DNA of 57,941 nucleotides. It comes from Nautiliaceae bacterium. GTDB taxonomy: Bacteria; Campylobacterota; Campylobacteria; Campylobacterales; Nautiliaceae. Both the position numbers and the translations under genes were made by a program. The first letter of the stretch is position 1. Every line of letters begins with the position of its first letter. The notes under the pieces are model-generated. The model made no database searches, was not told where the DNA came from, and saw only the letters and a list, made by a program, of their open reading frames with translations. The DNA is taken from assembly GCA_027011225.1 (NCBI GenBank), contig JALVAK010000143.1:1-57941 (forward strand), in the 5' to 3' direction. This document shows positions 28,023 through 36,893 of this stretch, piece by piece.

Positions 28023-28823
28023 TTACTTTTTCTTAAGAGTATTAAGTCTATCAGCCTTGCTTCCAATAGATGTTATTTGAATCCCAAAGTTTCCATCTAC
28101 AATAACAACCTCACCCTCACCTATCTTTTTATCATCAATTAAAATATCAAGTGGCTCACTTGCAAGCTGGTCAAGCTCAACAACACTTCCTATATCCATT
28201 GATATAACATCTTTTAAAAGCATAATCTTACTTCCAATTCTAACTCTTAGCTGAAGTTTAATATCCATAAGCATTTCAAGATTTTTAATATCTTCATTTA
28301 CTACACTGCTAGAAGAGTGCTCTTTAATTTCTTGATTAAATAAAGATAAAAATACATCATCAAAAAGAATAGAGCAAACTCCTGATATATCTTTTATTTT
28401 ACAATTAAAATTTACTATGTAAGAATACAAAGAAAAATCATCTCTAGTAGTTACAAATTTAGCATTAATAATTTCAAATTTAAGATTTTCCATATCTGAT
28501 TGAGCTTCAAGAGTGGTGGATAATGCTCCTAAAATATTTGAAACTATCTCTTTTATAGCATCTAAATCATCTTCATCCACTTCTTCTTTAGCTACTCCAT
28601 CTCCTCCTAGCATTAAATCACAAATAGCTGTAGATAATGCAGGAGGCAATAAAAAGCACATTCTTCCTTTAGGAGTTACTTTAACTTCTATTTTTACAAA
28701 AGGAGGTGTTGGCTCGCCTATATCTTTTGATTGAGATAGCAAAGTAATCTCAGGAGATAATCCAACTAATCCTTCAATTGTCGATTTTATTTCTTCTTGA
28801 AGTAATTTTATAAAATCATTCAC
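28023..28823 (-). CDS. fliY: Flagellar motor switch protein FliY/FliN
   Basis: C-terminal SpoA domain MDIKLQLRVRIGSKIMLLKDVISMDIGSVVELD; next to fliM. Confidence 0.9.
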   Translation of the reverse strand: MNDFIKLLQEEIKSTIEGLVGLSPEITLLSQSKDIGEPTPPFVKIEVKVTPKGRMCFLLPPALSTAICDLMLGGDGVAKEEVDEDDLDAIKEIVSNILGALSTTLEAQSDMENLKFEIINAKFVTTRDDFSLYSYIVNFNCKIKDISGVCSILFDDVFLSLFNQEIKEHSSSSVVNEDIKNLEMLMDIKLQLRVRIGSKIMLLKDVISMDIGSVVELDQLASEPLDILIDDKKIGEGEVVIVDGNFGIQITSIGSKADRLNTLKKK

Positions 28824-29889
28824 CCTCTTCTCCTGTTATTTGCTCTAATTTTTGTTTACGTTTAAGCTCTAAATACTCTAAAATCTCTTTAACTTCATCA
28901 TGCTCTGTTTTTAATTTTTCTTTTATTTTAATGCATTTTCTATATCGTTTTACTCCAAAATCTGCTATAAACTTCTCTCTTCCATCAACTTTTACAAGTG
29001 CAGTATCATCAGCTGCTCTATCAAGTTTTATAATATCCCCTACTTCAAGCTCTAATACTTCTTTCATATTAAGTTTTGCATATCCTAAAACTGCTTCAAG
29101 CTCTATTTTTGCGCCTCTAAGAAGAGCTCTTAATTCTTTATTTCTAGATTTTCTAGAACTAGAAGTTTCACTAAGCATTAAATCTCTGCTTGCAAGCTTT
29201 GGAAGAAGAGATTCAATTGAAATTACTGGATAACATATATTCATCATACCACTTGTTTGACCAATAATAATCTCCATAACTACCATTATTACAATCTCAT
29301 TTTGAGCTACTATTTGAACTACATTTGGGCTAGATTCTTTTGCCTCAATAATAGGGTAAATCTCCATTATAGGAGACCAAACTTCTTTCATATTTTGAGT
29401 AATAACTCTTAATATCTGGTCTAATAGATTTAATTCAATATCTGTAAACTCTCTATTTGCATCAAAAGGCATTCCAGGACCTCCAAGTAACCTATCAATC
29501 ATTGGAAACACAATACTTGGATTTAATTCAATTACACCTTTTCCATCAAGCGGTTTTAGAGAAAAAACATTAAAAGAAGTAGGAGAAGGCAAACTCATTA
29601 AAAATTCTCCATAAGTCATCTGGTCTACTGAGTGGAGTTGAATTTCAACTATACTTCTCATAAGTGAAGAGATATCACTTGCAAGATTTCTTGCCATTTT
29701 ATCATGTATTGCTCTAATACTTCTTAATTGCTCTTTACTTACTCTATTTGGGCGTTTAAAATCATATAAAGTAATTTGACGCTGCTCTAATATATCAGGA
29801 GTTTTTTCAAGCTCTTCTGGAGCAATATCTTCATCTTCAACAACTTCAAGTAATGCGTCAATCTCTTCTTGTGACAAAATCTCAGCCAT
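28816..29889 (-). CDS. fliM: Flagellar motor switch protein FliM
   Basis: MAEILSQEEIDALLEVV, YDFKRPNRVSKEQLR. Confidence 0.95.
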   Translation of the reverse strand: MAEILSQEEIDALLEVVEDEDIAPEELEKTPDILEQRQITLYDFKRPNRVSKEQLRSIRAIHDKMARNLASDISSLMRSIVEIQLHSVDQMTYGEFLMSLPSPTSFNVFSLKPLDGKGVIELNPSIVFPMIDRLLGGPGMPFDANREFTDIELNLLDQILRVITQNMKEVWSPIMEIYPIIEAKESSPNVVQIVAQNEIVIMVVMEIIIGQTSGMMNICYPVISIESLLPKLASRDLMLSETSSSRKSRNKELRALLRGAKIELEAVLGYAKLNMKEVLELEVGDIIKLDRAADDTALVKVDGREKFIADFGVKRYRKCIKIKEKLKTEHDEVKEILEYLELKRKQKLEQITGEEGE

Positions 29890-30559
29890 TTAAACTTTCC
29901 CTTATCTTTTTTATAACTTTTTTATGAATTTGAGACACTCTACTTTCACTTACTTCTAAAATTTCAGCTATTTCTTTTAATGAAAGCTCTTCAAAATAGT
30001 AAAGCTGAATAACTAATTGCTCTTTTTCAGGTAATGTTTTTAACACTTTTTTAATTGAATCAATTAATTCTTCTTCTTCAACTTTTTTTTCTATATTTTC
30101 AAAATAATTCAATTGCTCTTCTATTGGCATTATAGAATAAACTTCACTTGCCGCTCTTGCGCTTTTAATTTTATCTTCATCTATACCTAATACCTCACTT
30201 AGATACTTATCACTTGGCTCATGATTATACTTGCATACATAATCTTGTATTATTTTATCAACTTGTTTTACAATTTTTCTATCATTTCTGCTTAAAATAT
30301 CAAGTTTCCTTAAAAAATCAAGCATTGCCCCATAAATTCTTTTTTGAGCATATCCCCAAAAATTATCATTAATTTTTGGGTCGTATCTGTGAGAGAGTTT
30401 AACAAGCTCTTCATATCCAATTGATACTAAATCATTAAAATCTACACTATCTGGAATTCTCTCTTTTAATTTTGCTGCCATCGCTTTTACTGCTGGCATG
30501 TAATCACTTGCTAATTGTTTTTTATATTCTGATAATTCTTTTATATAAGGATTACTCAT
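29882..30559 (-). CDS. fliA: RNA polymerase sigma-28 factor FliA
   Basis: Sigma-2/4 regions, LSLKEIAEILEVSESRVSQIHKKVIKKIR. Confidence 0.93.
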   Translation of the reverse strand: MSNPYIKELSEYKKQLASDYMPAVKAMAAKLKERIPDSVDFNDLVSIGYEELVKLSHRYDPKINDNFWGYAQKRIYGAMLDFLRKLDILSRNDRKIVKQVDKIIQDYVCKYNHEPSDKYLSEVLGIDEDKIKSARAASEVYSIMPIEEQLNYFENIEKKVEEEELIDSIKKVLKTLPEKEQLVIQLYYFEELSLKEIAEILEVSESRVSQIHKKVIKKIRESLNG

Positions 30560-30894
30560 TTTTTCCTTTTCCTTATAAAATCTAATTCTTCTTCTTCAAC
30601 TTTTTTTATAAATTCATAATTTTCTATTATAAAATCTTCACTTTTTTCCAAATTCTTAATTTGAGCATCTAAAATCTCATCAATCTCTTTTTTATTAAAA
30701 AAAACTATTTGTTTAATATCTAAAAATTTTATAAATAAAGAAACACCACCTAATGCAATAACATAAAAAATAGCGGTTATAAAAATTGTAGCAAATAAAA
30801 ACTCAAAAAAATCAAATCCTTTAATAATTGAAAAAATAATTCCTATAAAAAATCCACTAACAGTTGCAAAATAGATAAAATTTTCTCCTCTCAT
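30556..30894 (-). CDS. Small membrane protein of the flagellar cluster
   Basis: Two TM segments, overlapping neighbours in operon. Confidence 0.75.
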   Translation of the reverse strand: MRGENFIYFATVSGFFIGIIFSIIKGFDFFEFLFATIFITAIFYVIALGGVSLFIKFLDIKQIVFFNKKEIDEILDAQIKNLEKSEDFIIENYEFIKKVEEEELDFIRKRKK

Positions 30895-31758
30895 TTAAAA
30901 TCCTGAAAATATTTTTTTGAAAAAATCTTTTATACCACTTTTATTCTCAAACACTTTTCTCTCTGATATTTTAGCGATTTTTTTTGCAATATTAAACATT
31001 TGCTCACTAACATTAGCACTTGGAAACTCTTTTACAAATATTTCTCTTTTAATAGAAGAATTTGTGATAATTTTGCTTTTTTGTATAAATCCTAACATTT
31101 GAAGTCTAAAATCACTTTTTAAATTACTTTTTGCGACATCAAAAATAGTCTTAAAAACATTTCTTGCTTCTTTTTCACTGCTTACTTCATTTAGTATCAT
31201 ATAAATTATATCTTTTTTCTCACTCAATACCTTTATCATTGCATAAGCATCTGTAATTGCCGCAGGCTCAGGAACTGTTACTACTATTACATCATCAGCT
31301 GCTTCTAAAAAAACTTGAACTCTTTTATCAATTCCAGCACTTGTATCTATAATAAAAAAATCATAATCTTTTAAAAAATCAAGCTGAGTAAAAAAATTGC
31401 TTAAATTTTTCTCATCTGCATATTTAATAATATCTTCCCCACTCTCACCAGGAATTAAAGTAAATCCTTTTTCTATATCTACTGCTACATCTTTTAATTC
31501 ACACTCACCCTTTAAAACATTAAAAATATTTTTTTTAGCATTTACTCTAAGCAACACATCAAGATTAGCAAGCCCTATATCTGCATCAAATAAAGCTACT
31601 TTAAATCCAAGAGAATGAAGGGCATACCCTAAATTTGCACTAATTGTAGATTTTCCAACTCCACCTTTGCCACTTGTTATAGCAATAACTCTTGTTGGAA
31701 GCTCTTTTTTACTTTCAGTTTGAACTAAATTTTTCAATTTATCAGCTTGAGTTTTCAA
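30895..31758 (-). CDS. flhG: MinD-like ATPase FlhG/YlxH
   Basis: SGKGGVGKSTISANLGYAL, adjacent to flhF. Confidence 0.93.
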   Translation of the reverse strand: MKTQADKLKNLVQTESKKELPTRVIAITSGKGGVGKSTISANLGYALHSLGFKVALFDADIGLANLDVLLRVNAKKNIFNVLKGECELKDVAVDIEKGFTLIPGESGEDIIKYADEKNLSNFFTQLDFLKDYDFFIIDTSAGIDKRVQVFLEAADDVIVVTVPEPAAITDAYAMIKVLSEKKDIIYMILNEVSSEKEARNVFKTIFDVAKSNLKSDFRLQMLGFIQKSKIITNSSIKREIFVKEFPSANVSEQMFNIAKKIAKISERKVFENKSGIKDFFKKIFSGF

Positions 31759-32924
31759 CTAAGCTCCTTTTCTAAAATACCCTTTAAAATATAATCAGCA
31801 TTAGCTTCAATCAAATCATCAGGAACCTCTTGACCAATTGAGAGATAGCTAACTGGCTTTTTTGTATCAATTAATAAAGAGAGCAAATTCCCATAACTTT
31901 TAGTTTCATCAAGCTTTGTAAAAATAAAAGTATCTATTGGCAAAATTGAAAAATTATTATAAATATCGACTAAATCTTCATACTTAGTAATTGCTGAGAG
32001 AACTAAATTTACATTAATTTCTGCAAATGAATTAACTTTTAAAAAACTAGAGAGTTTTTCTATTTTTTCTTTATCATGCTGAGAGCTTCCAACTGTATCA
32101 ATTAAAATATAATCATTATGCCTAAGAGCATTAAGCGCCTCTTCAAAATCACTAGGGTCTACTACCGTTTCAATTGGAAGTCTCATCATTTTAGCATATG
32201 TCATCAACTGCTCAACCGCTCCAATTCTATAAGTATCAAGAGTAATTATCCCAACTTTATGGCGAGAATTAAGTTGATACGCATATCTTGCAGCAAGTTT
32301 AGCAATAGTTGTAGTTTTTCCAACTCCTGTAGGACCTACAAACATCATTATTTTTTTATGCGGAGGTTTTACTTCTCTTTCAATTCTTATTGGAATCATT
32401 TTTTTTAGTAATGTATAAAAATATCTTTTTATAGCTTCTCTATTTTTCCTCATTTTAAGAGGCATATATTTAATGGTAAGTTTCATGATTTCATCTAAAT
32501 GTTTTGGAGCAATTCCACTAGCTTTTGTTAAAGCATAAATTTCGCTAAATTCCGGAGGCAATTCAAGCTCATTTTTATTTGCTACATCCCATACGGCAGC
32601 TTGTAAAAATTTAAGTGTATCTGAAATCTTTTTAATTTCTTCTTTTAAACTCACAATCTCTTGATTTACAACAGGTGGTTTTTCATCTGAGAGATTATTT
32701 ATCTCTTTGATATTATTTATCTCTTTTGCCGCATTTGATATTTTTAATAAAACATCTTCTTTATTATCTTCGATTGCTACTACAATTTCATAAAGACCTG
32801 GAGAGTTTAGAGTTTTTCTTTTTATCTCTTTGCTAGAGATTATAACAACATCATCTCCAAGCTCTGATTTTATTTTATTTAAAGTTTGTGTATAACTCTC
32901 TCCCCTATAAGTTTTTAGCTTCAA
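31755..32924 (-). CDS. flhF: Flagellar SRP-like GTPase FlhF
   Basis: MKLKTYRGESYTQTLNKIKSELGDDVVIISSKEI; GPTGVGKTTTIAKLA. Confidence 0.95.
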   Translation of the reverse strand: MKLKTYRGESYTQTLNKIKSELGDDVVIISSKEIKRKTLNSPGLYEIVVAIEDNKEDVLLKISNAAKEINNIKEINNLSDEKPPVVNQEIVSLKEEIKKISDTLKFLQAAVWDVANKNELELPPEFSEIYALTKASGIAPKHLDEIMKLTIKYMPLKMRKNREAIKRYFYTLLKKMIPIRIEREVKPPHKKIMMFVGPTGVGKTTTIAKLAARYAYQLNSRHKVGIITLDTYRIGAVEQLMTYAKMMRLPIETVVDPSDFEEALNALRHNDYILIDTVGSSQHDKEKIEKLSSFLKVNSFAEINVNLVLSAITKYEDLVDIYNNFSILPIDTFIFTKLDETKSYGNLLSLLIDTKKPVSYLSIGQEVPDDLIEANADYILKGILEKELS

Positions 32925-33378
32925 TTTTATCCTTTAGAGCTAATGGTACCAAAACCGAATCTCTTTGTTTAAAAAAAGGATGAGGTATTATTAGTTTTGG
33001 TTTGTTAATTTTAAGATTATCATAAATAATTATATCTAAATCTAACGTCCTTGGTGCATTTTTAAAACTTCTTTTTCTTCCAAATTTTTTTTCTGTATAC
33101 ATTAAAAAATTCAAAAGCTCAAAAGGTGAAAAATCAGTATAAATTACCATTATAGTATTATAAAAATCTGGCTGATTTAAATACCCAAAAGGAGGATTTT
33201 TATAAATTATAGAAGTTTGAACAACATCTATTTTTGGATGGGATGAAAAAAATAAAAAAAGCTTTTTAAATCTTCTTATACAATTTCCTATATTGCATCC
33301 AACTCCAATTAAAGCTTTATATGGTTTATTTGATTTTTTTATTTTAGCTGGAAAAAAAGTAGTTTTTATTATTTTCAT
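32905..33378 (-). CDS. folK: 2-amino-4-hydroxy-6-hydroxymethyldihydropteridine pyrophosphokinase
   Basis: FGRKRSFKNAPRTLDLDIIIYDN signature. Confidence 0.93.
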   Translation of the reverse strand: MKIIKTTFFPAKIKKSNKPYKALIGVGCNIGNCIRRFKKLFLFFSSHPKIDVVQTSIIYKNPPFGYLNQPDFYNTIMVIYTDFSPFELLNFLMYTEKKFGRKRSFKNAPRTLDLDIIIYDNLKINKPKLIIPHPFFKQRDSVLVPLALKDKIEAKNL

Positions 33379-33543
33379 CTATTTTGGCATTCCTCTACTT
33401 GTTATATATCCATAAATTCTTCTCATAATTCTTTTTATAATAGGAGCAAAATCTTTTTTCTTTATTGCTCTTTTTATCGCATTAAAATCCCCTAAATATT
33501 TTGCCACTTTATAAAGAATTGAGCGGATTTTGCTTATACTCAT
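33379..33543 (-). CDS. Small basic protein (54 aa), not in ORF track
   Basis: ATG overlaps pepQ stop (ATGA); stop abuts folK ATG; MSISKIRSILYKVAKYLGDFNAIKRAIKKKDFAPIIKRIMRRIYGYITSRGMPK. Confidence 0.75.
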   Translation of the reverse strand: MSISKIRSILYKVAKYLGDFNAIKRAIKKKDFAPIIKRIMRRIYGYITSRGMPK

Positions 33544-34541
33544 AATATTTCTACCTCTCCATCATGATTTATTGCTACCATATCCTCAATTCTTATACCA
33601 AATTCTCCTGGAATATAAATTCCAGGCTCAATAGTAAATACCATGCCTTCTTTTAAAATAGTTTCATTTTTTGAATTAATAAAAGGAAATTCATGTATAT
33701 CAAGCCCTACTCCATGTCCTAAAGAATGAGCAAAATACTTACCATATCCAGCTTTTGTAATAATATCTCTAGCAATTTTATCAAGCTCTTTTGCTTTTAT
33801 CCCTGGCTTAATAGCTTTTATAGCTTCTTCTTGCGCTTTTAACACAACATCATATACTTTTTGTATATGTTTAGGGAATTTTTGTTTTTTATCCATAGAA
33901 ATATTATCGCCTACATAAATAGTTCTTGTTCTATCAGAGCAATATCTTTTATATTTAATACCAGCATCAAGTAAAAGTAAATCACCTTTTTTAAGAATTT
34001 TTTCACTAACCTCAGCATGAGGTTTTGCAGCATTTTCATTAATAGCTACAATTGGCTCAAAACTTAATTGACGTCTTCCTCTATTAGTTAGCTTTTCTTT
34101 AAATCTATAGCTTAGCTCAAACTCATCAATATCAGTTTCAATAACATTTTTAAATTCTTCAAAAGCTTCTGCTCCAAGTTTTACAGCTTCTTTAATAATT
34201 TCAAGCTCATTTGGTGTTTTAATCATTCTTTTTTTAAATGAAAAGTTTTCTTCATTTTGCAAATTTGCTACTTTAGATAACTCTATATAATTATTATAAC
34301 TCCAATTATTTGGGTCAATTTTTAATCTTTTTATCTTATGCCTTAAAATAAGCTCTTTTGCTTTTTTAACTAAATCTCTAGCTTCAATAACTTTAGCTTT
34401 AGCTTTTTCTTTTGCATCAAGAGTATATCTTCCATCAGTAATTACATACTTTTCACCATCAAGTGAGAGAAAAAGAGCATTATCACTGCTCCATCCGCAT
34501 TCATAATAAATCTCATTTTCTTTATTTAAAATGTAATTCAT
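33540..34541 (-). CDS. pepQ: Xaa-Pro aminopeptidase/prolidase
   Basis: M24 metallopeptidase ligands (LLLDAGIKYKRYCSDRTRT, HSLGHGVGLDIHE, EPGIYIPGEFGIRIED). Confidence 0.9.
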   Translation of the reverse strand: MNYILNKENEIYYECGWSSDNALFLSLDGEKYVITDGRYTLDAKEKAKAKVIEARDLVKKAKELILRHKIKRLKIDPNNWSYNNYIELSKVANLQNEENFSFKKRMIKTPNELEIIKEAVKLGAEAFEEFKNVIETDIDEFELSYRFKEKLTNRGRRQLSFEPIVAINENAAKPHAEVSEKILKKGDLLLLDAGIKYKRYCSDRTRTIYVGDNISMDKKQKFPKHIQKVYDVVLKAQEEAIKAIKPGIKAKELDKIARDIITKAGYGKYFAHSLGHGVGLDIHEFPFINSKNETILKEGMVFTIEPGIYIPGEFGIRIEDMVAINHDGEVEIL

Positions 34542-34999
34542 TATTTATTTTGTCCTTGTTTTAATTCATTTAAAATTTGTATCATTGCAATAAGTGCTAA
34601 ATGATAACTAAATGGACCAAATCCTGTAATAGTTCCTGCAACTACTGGTGAGATTAGTGATTTTTGTCTAAATTCTTCTCTTGCAGCAGTATTACTAATA
34701 TGCACTTCAATTGTAGGTAATCTAACAGCTGCAATAGCATCTCTAATTGAGATTGAAGTATGAGTTAAAGCTGCAGGATTTATAATAATACCATTTGTTC
34801 CATCAGTTAAACTCTCTTGAATAGCATCTACAATATCCCCTTCATGATTTGATTGAAAAAATTCAATATCAAATCCATTTTGTTTAGCAAAAGTTTCCAT
34901 ATTTTTGTTAATATCTTCAAGCTTTAATGGTCCATAAATATTTGGCTCTCTAATTCCTAGCAGATTTAAATTAGGTCCATGAATTACTTTTATTTTCAT
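34541..34999 (-). CDS. aroQ: 3-dehydroquinate dehydratase type II
   Basis: [37 protein letters not shown]. Confidence 0.96.
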   Translation of the reverse strand: MKIKVIHGPNLNLLGIREPNIYGPLKLEDINKNMETFAKQNGFDIEFFQSNHEGDIVDAIQESLTDGTNGIIINPAALTHTSISIRDAIAAVRLPTIEVHISNTAAREEFRQKSLISPVVAGTITGFGPFSYHLALIAMIQILNELKQGQNK

Positions 35000-35065
35000 T
35001 TTTATCCTTTTTTTATTGTTATTTTACTAAAATTTTGGCATAAATACTTAAAAAAAGGATTAGTT

Positions 35066-36271
35066 TTGATAAAGCTAAAAGCTGATTATGTAATAACTAT
35101 GAATGAAAAAAATGAAGTTTTAAAAAATGCAGAAGTTTTATTTGATAAAAAAATAATTGATGTGGGATATAATCTAAAAGGAGAAGAGATATACCTTGGT
35201 AAAAACTCTGTATTAATGCCAGCACTTATAAATGCTCACACTCATCTTGAATTTAGCAAAAATAAAACTCTTCTTGATTATGGAGATTTTATAACCTGGC
35301 TTGAGTGTGTAATTGATAAAAGAGAAGAATTATTTATCTCCTGCAAAGGAGAATGCTATAAAAATGCAATAGAAGAGATGAAAAAAAGTGGAGTTTGTGC
35401 ATTTGGAGAAATAAGCTCAAGTGGAAATGATTTAAAATATTTAAAACACTCTCCTTTAAAAGTTGTATACTTTAACGAGATAATAGGAGCAAATCCTGCA
35501 ATTGTAGATGTAATGTATCAAGACTTTTTAAATAGATTTAATGAATCTAAAAAATTAGAAAATGAAAAATTTAAAGTAGGTGTTTCTATTCACTCACCTT
35601 ACTCAGTACATCCTATTTTAATGGATAAAGTAATATCTCTTGCAAAAGAAGAAAACTTACCAATTCAAGCACACTTTATGGAAAGCAAAGCTGAAAGACT
35701 CTGGCTTGATAAAGGTGAGGGTGAATTTAAAATATTTTTTGAAAAACACTTTAAAAATGCTAAACCTTTAATTAAGCCTATTGAATTTTTAGAAAAATTT
35801 AAAGATACAAATACTACTTTTGTACACTGCGTGCATGCAAATGATAAAGAATTACAAAAAATTAACGAAATAAAAGCTTTTATAGCTCATTGCCCAGTCT
35901 CAAACAGACTTTTAAATGTAGGAAAACTAGATTTAGAAAAAGTTAAAAACAATCACATAGACTACTCAGTAGCAACTGATGGACTTAGTAGCAATTACTC
36001 TTTAAATCTTTTTAAAGAAATAAGAGCAGCCCTACTTATGCATACAGAGCTTCATCCAAAATATTTAGCAAAAGATTTGCTAAAAGCCGTAACAAAAATT
36101 GCTGCAAAAGAGCTTAATTTGAATAATGGAAGCTTAGAAAAAGGAAAAGATGCAGATTTAATATCTTTTAAACTCCCATCAGAAGTAAAAGATATTGAAT
36201 ATCTGCCTTTACATATCATTCTTCATACTAATGAGGTAGAAAAACTTTATATAAACGGAGAAGAGATTTAG
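35066..36271 (+). CDS. Amidohydrolase, aminofutalosine deaminase-like (futalosine menaquinone pathway); TTG start
   Basis: NAHTHLEFSK, HFMESKAERLWL, HCVHAND metal-binding motifs; SD aaaaagga upstream of TTG 35066. Confidence 0.82.
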   Translation: MIKLKADYVITMNEKNEVLKNAEVLFDKKIIDVGYNLKGEEIYLGKNSVLMPALINAHTHLEFSKNKTLLDYGDFITWLECVIDKREELFISCKGECYKNAIEEMKKSGVCAFGEISSSGNDLKYLKHSPLKVVYFNEIIGANPAIVDVMYQDFLNRFNESKKLENEKFKVGVSIHSPYSVHPILMDKVISLAKEENLPIQAHFMESKAERLWLDKGEGEFKIFFEKHFKNAKPLIKPIEFLEKFKDTNTTFVHCVHANDKELQKINEIKAFIAHCPVSNRLLNVGKLDLEKVKNNHIDYSVATDGLSSNYSLNLFKEIRAALLMHTELHPKYLAKDLLKAVTKIAAKELNLNNGSLEKGKDADLISFKLPSEVKDIEYLPLHIILHTNEVEKLYINGEEI

Positions 36272-36885
36272 TTTTTATTTGTAATATCTATAATCTCTAC
36301 TCTTCTATTAAGTGCCCTATTAGTAGATGTAGTATTTGGCACTAAAGGATATTTCTCTCCATATCCTTTAACAACTATTCTTTTTGGATTTACTTTATAC
36401 TCATTTACTAAAATATCTCTTACCGCTTGCGCTCTTTTTAGCGATAATTTTAAATTATAATCTTGTGGACCTATATTGTCTGTATAACCATCGATTTCTA
36501 TTTTAAGATTTGGATTAGCTTTTAGTGTTGTTGCTATCTTTTTAATTTCTGGATAATAAATTTTTTTTACTTTTGCACTATTAAAATCAAAATGAAATCT
36601 CAAAGTTGTAATTATCGGACATCCATAATGATTTACAATTACACCTTTTGGCGTATTTGGACATTTATCTAATTCATCGATTATACCATCGTTGTCTGAA
36701 TCTTTAATTTTTTCTTTAACATATACTTTTTTGATTATAACTTTTGGTTTTTGAGTTTCGTTTTTATCTCTCCAACCTATTACTTTTTTATTTCCCGCAA
36801 GCTCTACTACACTAGTAGCCATCGGTTTTTCAGCACATCCTAAAAACAATAATACCCCAGTTGTAATAATAAAAATTTTTTTCAT
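36268..36885 (-). CDS. OmpA-family lipoprotein
   Basis: Lipobox LLFLGCA; thrombospondin-type DSDNDGIIDELDKCPNTP; OmpA domain IEIDGYTDNIGPQDYNLKLSLKRA. Confidence 0.9.
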   Translation of the reverse strand: MKKIFIITTGVLLFLGCAEKPMATSVVELAGNKKVIGWRDKNETQKPKVIIKKVYVKEKIKDSDNDGIIDELDKCPNTPKGVIVNHYGCPIITTLRFHFDFNSAKVKKIYYPEIKKIATTLKANPNLKIEIDGYTDNIGPQDYNLKLSLKRAQAVRDILVNEYKVNPKRIVVKGYGEKYPLVPNTTSTNRALNRRVEIIDITNKN

Positions 36886-36893
36886 TTTCTCTC

